Shown: piece by piece, positions 45,006 through 55,303 of the stretch
How the letters are laid out: each line of letters opens with the position of its first letter
How positions within the stretch are numbered: position 1 is the stretch's first letter
NCBI GenBank assembly: GCA_010093685.1
Contig: MU006226.1
Location: forward strand, 74,964 to 138,963
Direction of reading: 5' to 3'
Source: Ophiobolus disseminans
Lineage: Eukaryota; Ascomycota; Dothideomycetes; Pleosporales; Phaeosphaeriaceae
Length of the DNA stretch: 64,000 nucleotides
The notes under the pieces: generated by a model
Seen by the model: only the letters and a program-made list of their open reading frames with translations
Told to the model about the DNA's origin: nothing
Database searches by the model: none
Position numbers and translations under genes: made by a program

Positions 45006-45800
45006 CTACGAATCTCCCCACCCAGCAGCCCACCCCGCAGCCTCCTCCACACTAACCTTCCTCTCCTCCACAAACCCACCAAACAAACCCCCACATCTCT
45101 CCACCAACACACAAGCCAGCAAGTGCTTGCACACAGGCGGCATCGCATTGCCCAGACTCACGCCGCCGAATATCCAGCCCACAGCTTCGCCTTGTCCTAT
45201 TGTAGCATCGGTCTGGTATACGGTGGGAGCAGGCGGTTCAGATTGCACGCTTGGAAACGCAGCGAAGGCGAAGGCCGGACACGAGCAATTCCAGGCTAGG
45301 AGGCGGACTTCGTAGGACTGTGTCGTGTCGTAGGATGTGCTGAAGCGTGAAGAGCGTTGTTGGGCGGAGCGGACGTAGAATATTGTATTTGTCGATGAAG
45401 GGGGTTGTGGGTGTGCGTCGGGTATGGGCTGGTCGGTATTCAGAGGTTGTGGTGCAGGTATGCTTGTAGATGTTTCGGCGGTGTCGAGCATGTCTTGGTC
45501 GATTGAGTGTGTTTCGCTCTGCACAGGTTGTAAAGTATCCGCGTCTGTACTTTCTTCTGCAATTGCGGCATCATGTTTCGCATCGTGCCCGATTCGAAAT
45601 CTCGTAACAAGCCCTCGATCCAACAGATCCAGCGCCGGTAGAAACTCGTTCGGAAACAAGACTTGCAATGAGAGGAGCTGTTTCTTCGCTGTCTCATCTA
45701 CTCCGCCTAGCGGGTTTATGTTCGCATCGTCGCTAGTGGTCAATAGCAGCGACTCAAGCAGCTGTGTCACGAAGCGTCGAGACGTCGGTAGCGTCGGCAT
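45006..45800 (-). CDS. SWIM zinc-finger protein, SWS1-like
   Basis: Single exon, 264 aa from the ATG at 45800; only a non-ATG start lies upstream. The C-terminal half carries C172-x-C174 (NCSCPAF) and C224-x-H226-x-x-A229 (VCKHLLACVL). This is the CxC...CxHxxA pattern that separates the SWS1 subgroup from other SWIM domains. SWS1 (fission yeast Sws1, human SWS1, budding-yeast Shu2) is part of the Shu complex, which promotes Rad51 filament formation in homologous recombination. The spacing between the two zinc half-sites is long and Gly/Pro-rich, as expected in fungi. The middle is Ser/Thr/Pro-rich and disordered. It is convergent with RPN8, 274 bp apart. Family assignment rests on the motif and size, so it is moderately firm. 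Confidence 0.7.
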   Translation of the reverse strand: MPTLPTSRRFVTQLLESLLLTTSDDANINPLGGVDETAKKQLLSLQVLFPNEFLPALDLLDRGLVTRFRIGHDAKHDAAIAEESTDADTLQPVQSETHSIDQDMLDTAETSTSIPAPQPLNTDQPIPDAHPQPPSSTNTIFYVRSAQQRSSRFSTSYDTTQSYEVRLLAWNCSCPAFAFAAFPSVQSEPPAPTVYQTDATIGQGEAVGWIFGGVSLGNAMPPVCKHLLACVLVERCGGLFGGFVEERKVSVEEAAGWAAGWGDS

Positions 45801-48555
45801 GGTGCTGCGCGTGGTGAGGGCATGTTTGACGAGGATGACGTTGTCGGGTGGATGCGGAATCAAAGCGTTGATTTAAGGTTCTGGAGGGATGAAATAAAGT
45901 GTGGAGATAGCGCGACGCTTGGGGCACGAAAGCACGTGGATGGAGATCACTCCCGAGGTCTGCAACCTGGGAAAGTTTTCCAAGGTTGTTACTTCGGTCA
46001 CGGGAACTTGACCCTTCCATTGCCAGCTCTATGCTGCATACTTGAGAGCAAGTGTCTCCAGCTACCAAATGTATGAGAGTTCTTGCTACCACAGACCCCG
46101 CACAAGGCGGACTTCGAGCGATCGCCCATAATAGAGAGTAATGAACAATAACTTATACGGTACGTACATTTGAGTTCGTATCTCGTCAGCTAATTTATAA
46201 AACATTGCTCGTTTTCATATCTGACTGTGCTGCCTGGTGTTCTATTTTGAGCACGGCGAGTAGTCTTGGATGCCTCGCCGTAGTGACACAGGATTTGCCT
46301 GTTTTCGATACCTAAACTGACGCTATTGATGGAATGGGTAATGCCAGGACCACCCCTCACATTGCTTTTGTTTGAGCCTCGAAACAAGATGCTACAGCTT
46401 GCAGTGTTGGGCGGAAGCGTGGCAGCTGCAGGGTCTCCCAGGTGTCACCCTCTGTTGGTTGGTGGAGCAGACGACAGGGTCATCTGCCGAATTGGCCTAT
46501 CGGGCTGACCACCCCAGCTGCAGCCCTGGGCACGCAGATCGCGGCTATGGAGGGTCACGCATGGTTCGTCGAGGGTGCCGCCGGGGCTGTATCTCTCGCG
46601 GTACCTCGACATAATGAGTCGACTGTTCTCGTCGTGATGCAATGCTGCGTATCATGCAGTTCGACAAGCTTGGTGAGGGGTACATTCCGGACCTGCTTGA
46701 TGGTAAGATGGGTCCAGACTCACAGTCGGTAATTGGCGGTTTTGCGCAACGATGAGCTTCACGCGGCAGAAGCGCTAAGCACACAATCGTCCAGGTGCTA
46801 TTCCGAGACGAAGGTGTTGAGGGGTAGATGCTGCAAAGTACCCCTCCCCCACAGGCGATAAGATAAGGCGCAGGTGCCGCGGCGCTGATGGATGACCTCT
46901 GACAAGCAGCAAGATGGTGTACAGGCAACCGTCTCGTGAGCAACGTTGAAGGGGTGCGTAAACCGGCAATCGCGGCCCTGGTCATGCTGCAGCACCTCTG
47001 TCAACCACAAGTCTTCTTGTGAGCATGTGAAAGACCCACGAGATGCATACCAATCGACATCTAGCACGCAGGGGCAGGCAACGCAGTGGGCGAATGGACC
47101 TTGTACCGCTGCAAGACATACCCTGACCCCTCTAGCCGGCGTCAGTTGCGGCGGTGGCGTTGACCATGACCGGATGGATAGCGGCTGTGTCACAAGACCA
47201 CACCATCCCCGGCCCAATTCGTGTTGGGAGATGGGGGTCTCGGTCTTGGGACTCAGTCTATGGGTGCATACCTCAACAATTGACCTGTCTGCTCGTCAAT
47301 TGAGGGCCAGGGCAGGCAGGTGGACTGAATTGGGCCTCATGGCAGGTTGACCGATCGGGCGCAAGTGGCATCAGTCTGATAGATGGATTGAGGAGGTGGA
47401 GCGGGTGGAACCATCATCTTCGCATTGAGGGCGGTCAGCCTGCGCGCCAGAGCGGACAATGCCTAACAGACTGCGAATGGAATGACGAAAGCGATGACGG
47501 TGGCCACCGGTGATGAGGAGAGACTGGGAAGTGTTAGGTAGCCTACTGTGCGATTCGGCGGCACTGTAACACGTAGAAGATCGCTTGCGGACGAGATCTG
47601 GCGGCCAACGGCCCCCGCGTCGTGCTGGCATAACTCGCAGCAGGACATGAACAGCAATTGAGCTGGCAGCAATTGCAGCAGGAGACGTGGTCCTATGCGC
47701 TGCGTCTGCTGCGTAGTGGCATGCAATCGATGTGGTTGCGGGTCGGACACCACTTTGCGCCGACGGGTCGCCCCTTCCCCAACACGGCTTACGCGTAAGG
47801 AAGGTGCGCTTCCAAGGCTCGCCCAACCGTGACTCAATCCATCCTGACAGCGAGCGCTCGCCGTCTGCTGCGTCGCCGCCATGATTACTTGCGCTCCCAA
47901 TTGGCTGCCGCCGTGCGCTCCGTTTCGTTACCATTCTATTCACTTCTCGCGAGCCACCAGACCGGATTCGTAAGCCGGCTGCCTTTCCGGCCGTGGGCAA
48001 GGGCAAACCAGGCGACATGCTAATTGATGATGCCTGGAGGATGAAAGGCGGGCACCTGAGCACTGGGGCGCGTACCACACCCTCTTTGTCCGGGCTGCTA
48101 GCACATGTCTCATCAAAGGACAGTCATGTGGCTGCCTGCTGAAACCACTGCGGACTTGCCAGGCGGTGCACGCCTATAAGTCCACCTCCACCCCGAAGGA
48201 CTCGGGTTGATTTTGGCCAATTCCTCCTCCATCCCGTCCTATCTCCGCTGCCAATTCCTCTCCCATTGACTAATTGACTTGCGCATTCAATGCTGTAAGC
48301 AGCGCTGCGGGCAATTGGTTCGATTCTCTCACGTTCCACGGCACGTTTGCGACTTGGTCACCGAACCCCATATAACCCAAGGCTCCGCCACCGAACAGTC
48401 CAACCAAGGCTACCACGCTGAACAGTCATATTCCTACCACGGTTGTTCGCCGCACCAAACCCAACCATTTATTCTCGCTGCCTACGCTTGTATAAATCTT
48501 GCACCCATCTAACGCTTCGCACACTACCACCGACAAACTTCGCATCCAACGCACC
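45801..48555. other. 2.75-kb region without recognisable gene
   Basis: Overlapping short frames on both strands between 46190 and 48400 show no conserved motif. Pyrimidine-rich and CCAAT-containing sequence near 48250-48500 is probably the promoter of the SWIRM gene, with a TATAAAT at about 48491. A long non-coding transcript or a lineage-specific gene is possible but unsupported. Confidence 0.4.
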
Positions 48556-49725
48556 ATGGCAAACTTGCCCCAGTTAACACCCCCGAGCCACCGTCTTACG
48601 GTTTCCTCACTCCTTTCGCCTCCCGAAATGAAGCGCTCCGAGTCGTTTGGTTCATCGACTGCCCCTGCGTTCGACGCTTCATACAGCTTCAATTCACAGT
48701 CTTCAAAGGGCCTCTTCACGGCGCCCTTCAATTCTCAGATCATGGCCTTCCCGGCCAGCCTCGCCCCCCTTGGAGCCGCATACGCATCACCACCAATCTC
48801 GCCATACGATACACAGTCGCAGAAGGAGAACATAGACTGCGTCGAAGAGCAGGGCGCGCGCGACCCACAGCTGTTCGCCTCTGGCAGCACATCAGTACCC
48901 ATTGCTCTCGATGAGCCATTGTTTCCCCAAGAGTCGTCGCAGGAACCCACTGGGCCGACCAGTGAAGACGTTGTCTCCCAGTACATGAAGTCGGCCCATT
49001 ACGCACGCCTGAAGAGCAAGCCTTCTCGCGAAGAGTACGAACTTGTCGTGTCTTTCCGTTCTAGGGTGTTCGAGTTGGCCTCCAAGAACCCTCGTGCGTG
49101 GAGAGAAAGAGAGCGACAGTTTGAGCAGCACTATGGCCGGCCTACTGGCGTGCAGAAGCGACAACCACTGAAGAAGCTCGCACCTGCTCCTTCTTCGAAG
49201 CCCCGTCAGCAAAAGGTCGCTCTTCCAAAGCTTCCGCCTCGCGCACATCGTGTGCCCAAGGCAAAGCGCACTCCAAAGACTCAGCTTTTCGACTCATTCG
49301 ACCAGTCACCTGTGTCGGCGTCTCCCAAACCCGCTCGACTATCCACCAATCGTGACGATACCGACTACCATGCTCTCCCTGACTACTCTCCGTCTGTCGA
49401 CACGCTGCCCAAGGGCAACCCCAAGTGCCTCAAGGCTGAATGGAAAGGGCAACCGCTCGATCTCACCAACGACCCTGATCGGGGCATGCTGCACGAGGCT
49501 GAGCTCAACCTTGCCTCAACACTCCGCCTCACCTGCGCAATGTACCTAAGCAGCAAGCGCCGTGTCTTCATGGCCCGCATCGAGGCGCTCAAGATCGGCA
49601 AGGAGTTCCGCAAGACAGACGCACAGCAGGCGTGTAAGATCGACGTCAACAAGGCCAGCAAGTTGTGGCAGTCGTTCGAGAAGGTCGGCTGGTTCAAGCC
49701 CGACTACTTCCGCCAGTATTTGTGA
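48556..49725 (+). CDS. SWIRM-domain protein, FUN19-like
   Basis: Single exon, 389 aa from ATG 48556 (MANLPQLTPPSHRLTVSSLL). The N-terminal 280 residues are Ser/Pro/Lys-rich with a helical patch (YMKSAHYARLKSKPSREEYELVV style, about 150-190). The C-terminal 85 residues form a SWIRM domain: LHEAELNLASTLRLTCAMYL, then KRRVFMARIEALKIGKEF, then DVNKASKLWQSFEKVGWFKP, ending FRQYL. SWIRM domains bind DNA or histones in chromatin complexes. The architecture with a lone C-terminal SWIRM matches the fungal Fun19/Laf-type proteins associated with Rpd3-type histone deacetylase complexes. That link is family knowledge, not visible here. Confidence 0.85.
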   Translation: MANLPQLTPPSHRLTVSSLLSPPEMKRSESFGSSTAPAFDASYSFNSQSSKGLFTAPFNSQIMAFPASLAPLGAAYASPPISPYDTQSQKENIDCVEEQGARDPQLFASGSTSVPIALDEPLFPQESSQEPTGPTSEDVVSQYMKSAHYARLKSKPSREEYELVVSFRSRVFELASKNPRAWRERERQFEQHYGRPTGVQKRQPLKKLAPAPSSKPRQQKVALPKLPPRAHRVPKAKRTPKTQLFDSFDQSPVSASPKPARLSTNRDDTDYHALPDYSPSVDTLPKGNPKCLKAEWKGQPLDLTNDPDRGMLHEAELNLASTLRLTCAMYLSSKRRVFMARIEALKIGKEFRKTDAQQACKIDVNKASKLWQSFEKVGWFKPDYFRQYL

Positions 49726-50398
49726 GCGCATTGCGTTCCCCAGATGTTCCACCTCACATTTTCTTCGCTTCTCTACGCATTTACGATTTCTTTGGTTCCG
49801 CACCAAGTTGCATGGCATTTCACGGATCGGTGTTATGGGCCAGACTAACACACCAGTCATGGAGATGACGCTGTCGCATCCCTTTATTGTTTGATGGATC
49901 ATGATTGGCGTTTGCGTGTTGTCACGAGTGTGCAACCCGGGCCAGATTGCTTTGGCGTTTGTTGTACTTGACGGATTTCCTTTGTCGGCGGCATTCGATA
50001 CCCCCAGCTCAACACGAATTCATGTTTCGCAGTCCTGTGAATGGACCTGCCGGCGCGCAGTCACGCCGCTATCATTAGATACCTCCAGAGTGAATTACAA
50101 TACCCTATGCTTGTATACAATTGCATCATCTGCTTTCGTGCTTTCGCGATGCATTAGTTTCGTCCATTAACTCCGATGCTCCACGTCATGCGCAGACCCT
50201 GAATGACAGACGCCCGGCGCCGGGCTCCTGTTCGCGCGGGTGTAAGATCGGTGGCTGTGTCGCGGCTACACTAATCTGAGCGTGGCTTGGCTGAACTTCA
50301 AACGTTGATCCGCCGCGTGCCTCAGCTTCCCACCGGCCGCCGACGACTTGCGCTCCTTCACCACCATCACCCCCGCGGAATCGCGCGGAACACTCGCA
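49726..50398. other. intergenic, no gene seen
   Basis: 3' flank of the SWIRM gene and promoter of the CDC50 gene; no specific site identified. Confidence 0.45.
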
Positions 50399-51925
50399 AT
50401 GTCTCGCACACAGCAGGTCGAGCACACGGATTCGATATCCAGCCAGGACCCGGCCCGCGAGGAGCCCAGCAAAAAGACGAAGAGCAGGCGACCGCCGAGT
50501 AAGCGCAGCACACGGCACAGCTTTGGGGAAACACCGGGAGATACTGATGGATAATAGATACTGCGTTCCGGCAGCAGCGTTTGAAGGCATGGCAGTATGT
50601 GTAGAGTGGGCATAGGCAGCATTGGACAACTGCTGACAGCGTTGCGACAGGCCCATCTTAACCCCGAAGACGGTCCTTCCGCTGTTCTTTATCGTTGGCA
50701 TCATATTCGCGCCCATCGGCGTCCTACTCTTAATGGCTAGTTTCAAGGTGGGCATATCTACAAGGAAATGCGGCTATGGCGAGCTGACGGTTCTACTAGG
50801 TCAAGGAAATGTCCATCAACTACACAGACTGCATCGCGAAGTCGCCCGAGACGGATGCAAACTTCAATCCTGCGAGCTCGCCCGCGCTCGCACTCATCCC
50901 GTCCAAGTCCGTGACGACTGCATTCGCGAACACAGTGCAATCACAGCCGACATGGGGCCATGCGCGAGAGAACTATACTTTCCCAATATCGAACCACACA
51001 ATCGAGTCAAATGTCTGCATTCTGCAGTTCAATATCCCGGATACCTTGAATCCCCCAGTGCTGTTCTACTACCGTCTCACCAACTTTTATCAAAACCATC
51101 GCCGCTACGTCAAGTCAGTAGACATGGGGCAGCTCAAGGGGCAAGCCAGAAGTGCTGCCGACATCAACTCGGGTGACTGCGACCCTCTCAAGGTGGACGA
51201 CCAAAATCGACCCTACTATCCATGTGGCCTGATCGCCAACTCCATGTTCAATGACAGCTTTAGCAACTTCACCTATGCAAGCGCAAACAACGACGATGGT
51301 AGGACCTACGACTTTACAACGGCAGGAACGTCATGGGCTCATGAGGGAGACTTGTACGGAAAGTCCTCGTACGACTACAAGGCTGTAGCAGTTCCGCCGT
51401 TCTGGAGAGCCCAATGGCCCAATGGCGAATATACACATCTTCCCGACTTGCACGAGTGGGAGCAGTTCCAAGTGTGGATGAGGACGGCTGGCTTACCAAC
51501 CTTCAGTAAATTGGCACAGCGGAATGACCACACACAGTTGAAGGAGGGCACATACCGCATGAAAATATATGATCGTACGATGACTATCCCTTTTGGGCTG
51601 GGACATTTGCTGACCGTAATTTAGACTTCCCAGTCAATGCCTATGACGGCTCAAAGTCAATCCTGATATCAACACGCACGGTTATGGGTGGTAGGAACCC
51701 GTTCTTGGGCATTGCATATCTCGTGGTCGGTGGTCTTTGCATTCTGCTTGGAACTGTGTTCACTATTACACATCTCATCAAGCCAAGGTCAGCAACCCCT
51801 TGATTCATGCAGTGAGAAGAACATGACTGACGTAGTATAGGAAACTCGGCGATCACACCTACCTCACATGGAATAACGATGAGCCTAGTACAGCAACAAC
51901 CACTGGTCGCGCAGGAGGCGCATGA
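50399..51925 (+). CDS. CDC50/LEM3 family, P4-ATPase flippase accessory subunit
   Basis: Six exons give 418 aa: 50399-50498, 50558-50594, 50651-50747, 50800-51574, 51625-51787 and 51841-51925. The second exon (37 nt) encodes the invariant NTAFRQQRLKAWQ motif that leads into PILTPKTVLPLFF and the first membrane helix (about residues 55-80). A large lumenal domain follows, with Cys pairs, several N-glycosylation sequons, PCGLIANSMFNDSF, and the WMRTAGLPTFSKL segment. The second helix is in PFLGIAYLVVGGLCILLG, and a short cytosolic tail closes the protein. CDC50 proteins are obligate beta subunits that chaperone and activate phospholipid-flipping P4-ATPases in Golgi, endosome and plasma membrane. 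Which paralog (CDC50, LEM3 or CRF1) is meant cannot be decided here. Confidence 0.93.
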
Positions 51926-52468
51926 TCATCAGTAAGCGCACTGAACTTTTGCCCAAAGTGTATTTTCTCCATCTACTATCACGTTTAGCCTGAGTCATTT
52001 TTGAAGCCATGCCCGCATTGTATCTGTATCATGGGGCGGGCTGGGTCTGGAGTTTGCGGTGTCTAGGAAAGTGAGGAAACAGGGTCTCTGCAACTTTTCA
52101 ATGCAATAAACGTCATTCGATAATAATTTCGCCTGGATCAGATTGACACGATACCCCAGTCAGCCTTCCTGTCAGAGCCATGATGACGGATGGTACCTCA
52201 GACATGTGGTCTTATGAACACCGCATGTATCAGCCTCGACGGGCCCGCCAGACCATCTAGATGGTCATCAAAATAAACACAAGTGGACATTCTGGAACCG
52301 AGGAATCTAGACTGCCTCGTGGCAGAGAACATAAGTCGCACTTATATCCTATGGACTTGTGCAACTGCCATTCGTTCCACACTTTACATTCAAAAACATC
52401 CACTTCAGACAGCAAACGTTGTACAAAATTTTCCCGACAGAAAGTACCACTGCATTCCTCGCCTCTTC
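51926..52468. other. intergenic, no gene seen
   Basis: 543 bp between two plus-strand genes; no supported feature. Confidence 0.45.
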
Positions 52469-53355
52469 ATGCGGTCTCACCTCCTCCTTGCCTCGGTAGG
52501 CCTTCTAGCAGCGGCAGGCGATCCACACGAAGCCTTCGACTGCGGCACAAACACCGACCATGCATCCGAAGACTTTCTCAACACCATCGCCTCCCTCCAC
52601 GACAAATCCAACAGCGGCTCTCCCGCCGCACGCGCCGCCGCCCTAGCAGCCGCAGTGGCCCCATCACCGTCGACGCCGTCTTCCACATCGTCTCCAAAAC
52701 CAACAAGAAATCCAGCATCACAAACGCCATGCCCTCAGCGCAACTCGACGCCCTAAACGCAGCCTACAAGCCGTACGACATCACCTTCAACCTCATCAAC
52801 GTCACCTGGAACACAAACGACGCCTGGGCCGTCGGCGACAAGCCCGCAGACAACGACATGAAAAAGATGCTCCGACAGGGCACGTATCGCACGCTCAACC
52901 TCTACTTCCAGACCGATTTAGCTGGAGGCATATTGGGCTGCTGCACTCTCCCGTCGAACGTCGCAAACGGCAAAGCCGACGCGAGCGTCTACTTCAATGA
53001 CGGGTGCAACGTCAACGCCGCGACCATGCCCGCCGGAAGCATGAACGGCTACAATTCTGGCAAAACAGCCGTTCACGAGACCGGACACTGGCTCGGGCTG
53101 CTACACACTTTCGAAGGCTACAGCTGCGACGGGCCCGGCGATTATATCGACGATACAACGCCGAAGGCTACGGCGACGGATGGGTGTCCTACTGAGCCGG
53201 AGAAGGTCAGTTGTCCGGGTAAGCAGGGCAGTGAGGAGGGCGATCCGATTCATAATTACATGGATTATAGTGTTGATGCGTGTTATGAGGGGTTTACGGC
53301 GAAGCAGATGGATCGCATGAGGAGTATGTGGGGTATGTATCGAGATTGGAACTGA
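52469..53355 (+). pseudogene. secreted M43-family (pappalysin-like) metalloprotease with a frameshift
   Basis: The start MRSHLLLASVGLLAAAG is a signal peptide, followed by FDCGTNTDHASEDFLNTIAS and an Ala-rich stretch, all in one frame. From about 52655 the homology continues in another frame with GPITVDAVFHIVSKTNKK, through the zinc site HETGHWLGLLH (53074-53106) and the Met-turn NYMDYS, to the stop at 53353-53355. The two frames differ by one base near 52630-52660. No GT donor lies between the signal peptide region and the switch, so an intron does not explain it. All catalytic residues (three zinc His, Glu, Met-turn) and the Cys pattern are intact. Either the gene is newly inactivated or one base was lost in the GC-rich Ala tract in assembly. 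Intact members are extracellular proteases of about 280-300 aa. Confidence 0.75.
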
Positions 53356-55303
53356 GGTGGTCAAGTTACGCGGGTTGGAGATGATGGGCTGTTTTGCGCG
53401 TCTTTGGTGCGTATTTTGGATTAGTGCTGTACATTTCTGGGTTATGTTTGTTTGCACATATGCGATTTTCTTTTAGTTATGCAGCGTGTTTTAGTACAGT
53501 TTAGCAATGCGCTTGTCATTTTGCTTAGAGGATCGTGCTTTTTTCGGTATTTCATTCACTTCCCTATCCACATCATTCAGTCATAGAGATTAAGACATCG
53601 ACGGTCTTTTGCTACTCTGTTGTCAGATTCTAGCAATGAATCCATCAGTATTAATGTTCATCAAAGCAGTGCAGGAGCTTGGTTGCGGTCGTTCTTTGTC
53701 CTACCTCCCTATCTGAAAACCACCACTCCATTGAGTATTCAAGCAAAGTTCAAGTGTAGTTATGCATCTAGGCATCATCGCACCATTATGTCAATGTTTG
53801 TGCTCACATGTAAAAGTCTAGATCATGCTATTTCGCACACGAAGTGGGTCCAGCCACCATCAGACTCAAAGCCTAAGCCAGACAACCATAAGGCCAGACA
53901 ACCATGATACACTCCAAGATCTTTGCTCACACCTCCCAGAAAAACACTCATCGGTAGAAGCTGCCTCTAAGAATATCTCAAAAGGTGAACGCAGCCGAGC
54001 CTTCCGCACCCGTTCTTTGCTCATTCCGCATGCGGAAAGTCACACCAAAACGTGCTGGCACGACAGGAACGGAGCCTCACGAAGCGGGGTATCGCAAAGT
54101 CCGAATACGGCTGGAGAAAGAACGGCCCTCAAGAATCGTTGTGAGACTTTGCACCTCTACAATGCACCACACACTTCGCGATACAACACCTCAGCACTAA
54201 TCTACTCCAAAACCTACAAAGACCACACCAAAAAAGAGAGACGGCCACACCCTCCACCTACTAAACTCAAACCGCCACCAAACACCGCCCTTTACGCAAC
54301 CTTCCCTCCACCCGCCCGCATAAACCCATCAACAAAGCGACTCACCCACCCACAACCCCACACCTCAAATGCGCCAACCCTCCCACCACCACTCCTCATC
54401 CACCCCACCAATTTCACTAATTTCACCACCAACCAAACCCCCCTCCGTCCTACGCTACACCCTCATCCTCCTAAAAGCGCGCCCCACAACCGCAGACATA
54501 TCCACACTCAGCACATACAGCGAGACGCGAAGCACTCCTACGACGCCGACGAGAGAAGGAGCGGAATACTTCAACGAGAAAAAAAGGACGGGGACGCCGC
54601 CGCCGCCGTATGAGCCTTGACTTTACATACCAACTTATTTGACGAGGCGAGAAGAGGCGAGGCGAGACATGCTGCTTTACGCTCTACCCTGGACGGCGAA
54701 TCCAACAATTCGAGTCAGCGAGATATCTGCCCGAAGCATGCTCGTCTTCTCCGTATTCTGTGTTAAGACTTTGGTACTGGTTTGCGTGTATCACAAGTTC
54801 AGACGGAGTGATGCGGGGGATTGGACGAGTGCGCGACGGATGGTCGGGTGGTCGGCAAAGGATCTGAGAGAGGTGGGTGCGGCGTTCAAGGATGCTGGTG
54901 TGGGTGCGACGACGGGGAGAAGGCGAGGTGGGAAGGGTACAATGGAGAGTGATGGGGATGAGGATGAGATAGATGTGGGAGACACGTGTATGGTGATGTA
55001 GCGTTGAAGACGGTTGGAATGGCAATTCACTTTCATGACCCTGGCTTACACTGATGATGTGTACTTTGAGCCATGAAGTTTCAGCACGATTGTGGACGAG
55101 AAGCGGTATCACGGAGAGACAGTCATAGCAAAGTAATTATATTGGAGAGAGAAAAGAACGCTGCTTTGTGAACTATCAAGCAAGGATGCTAGCCATACAT
55201 CTTGACACACTAACATTGCAAAAGCGATACAATGAAGTATTCGGTACTCATCGTATCAATACACCGACATCCATCGCACATAAACTGTACCGTCGATTTG
55301 GCA
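53356..55303. other. 1.9-kb region without firm gene
   Basis: Several open frames overlap between 53620 and 55112. The only one with any character is 54369-54620 (+, see separate entry). Sequence around 54190-54480 is strongly C/A-rich on the plus strand. Confidence 0.35.
54369..54620 (+). CDS. possible small protein with C-terminal PPxY motif
   Basis: An 83-codon frame starts MRQPSHHHSSSTPP and ends GTPPPPYEP. The PPPY motif is the docking site for WW-domain ubiquitin ligases of the Rsp5 type, and the C-terminal half is hydrophilic and Thr/Ser-rich. It could be the last exon of a longer gene, or chance in C-rich DNA. No homolog is recognised. Confidence 0.25.
   Translation: MRQPSHHHSSSTPPISLISPPTKPPSVLRYTLILLKARPTTADISTLSTYSETRSTPTTPTREGAEYFNEKKRTGTPPPPYEP

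Noticed and set aside
50558..50594. Frameshift in CDC50 near the NTAFRQQRLKAWQ motif
   Set aside because: On recount the short exon has three T and keeps phase with both neighbours; the gene is intact.
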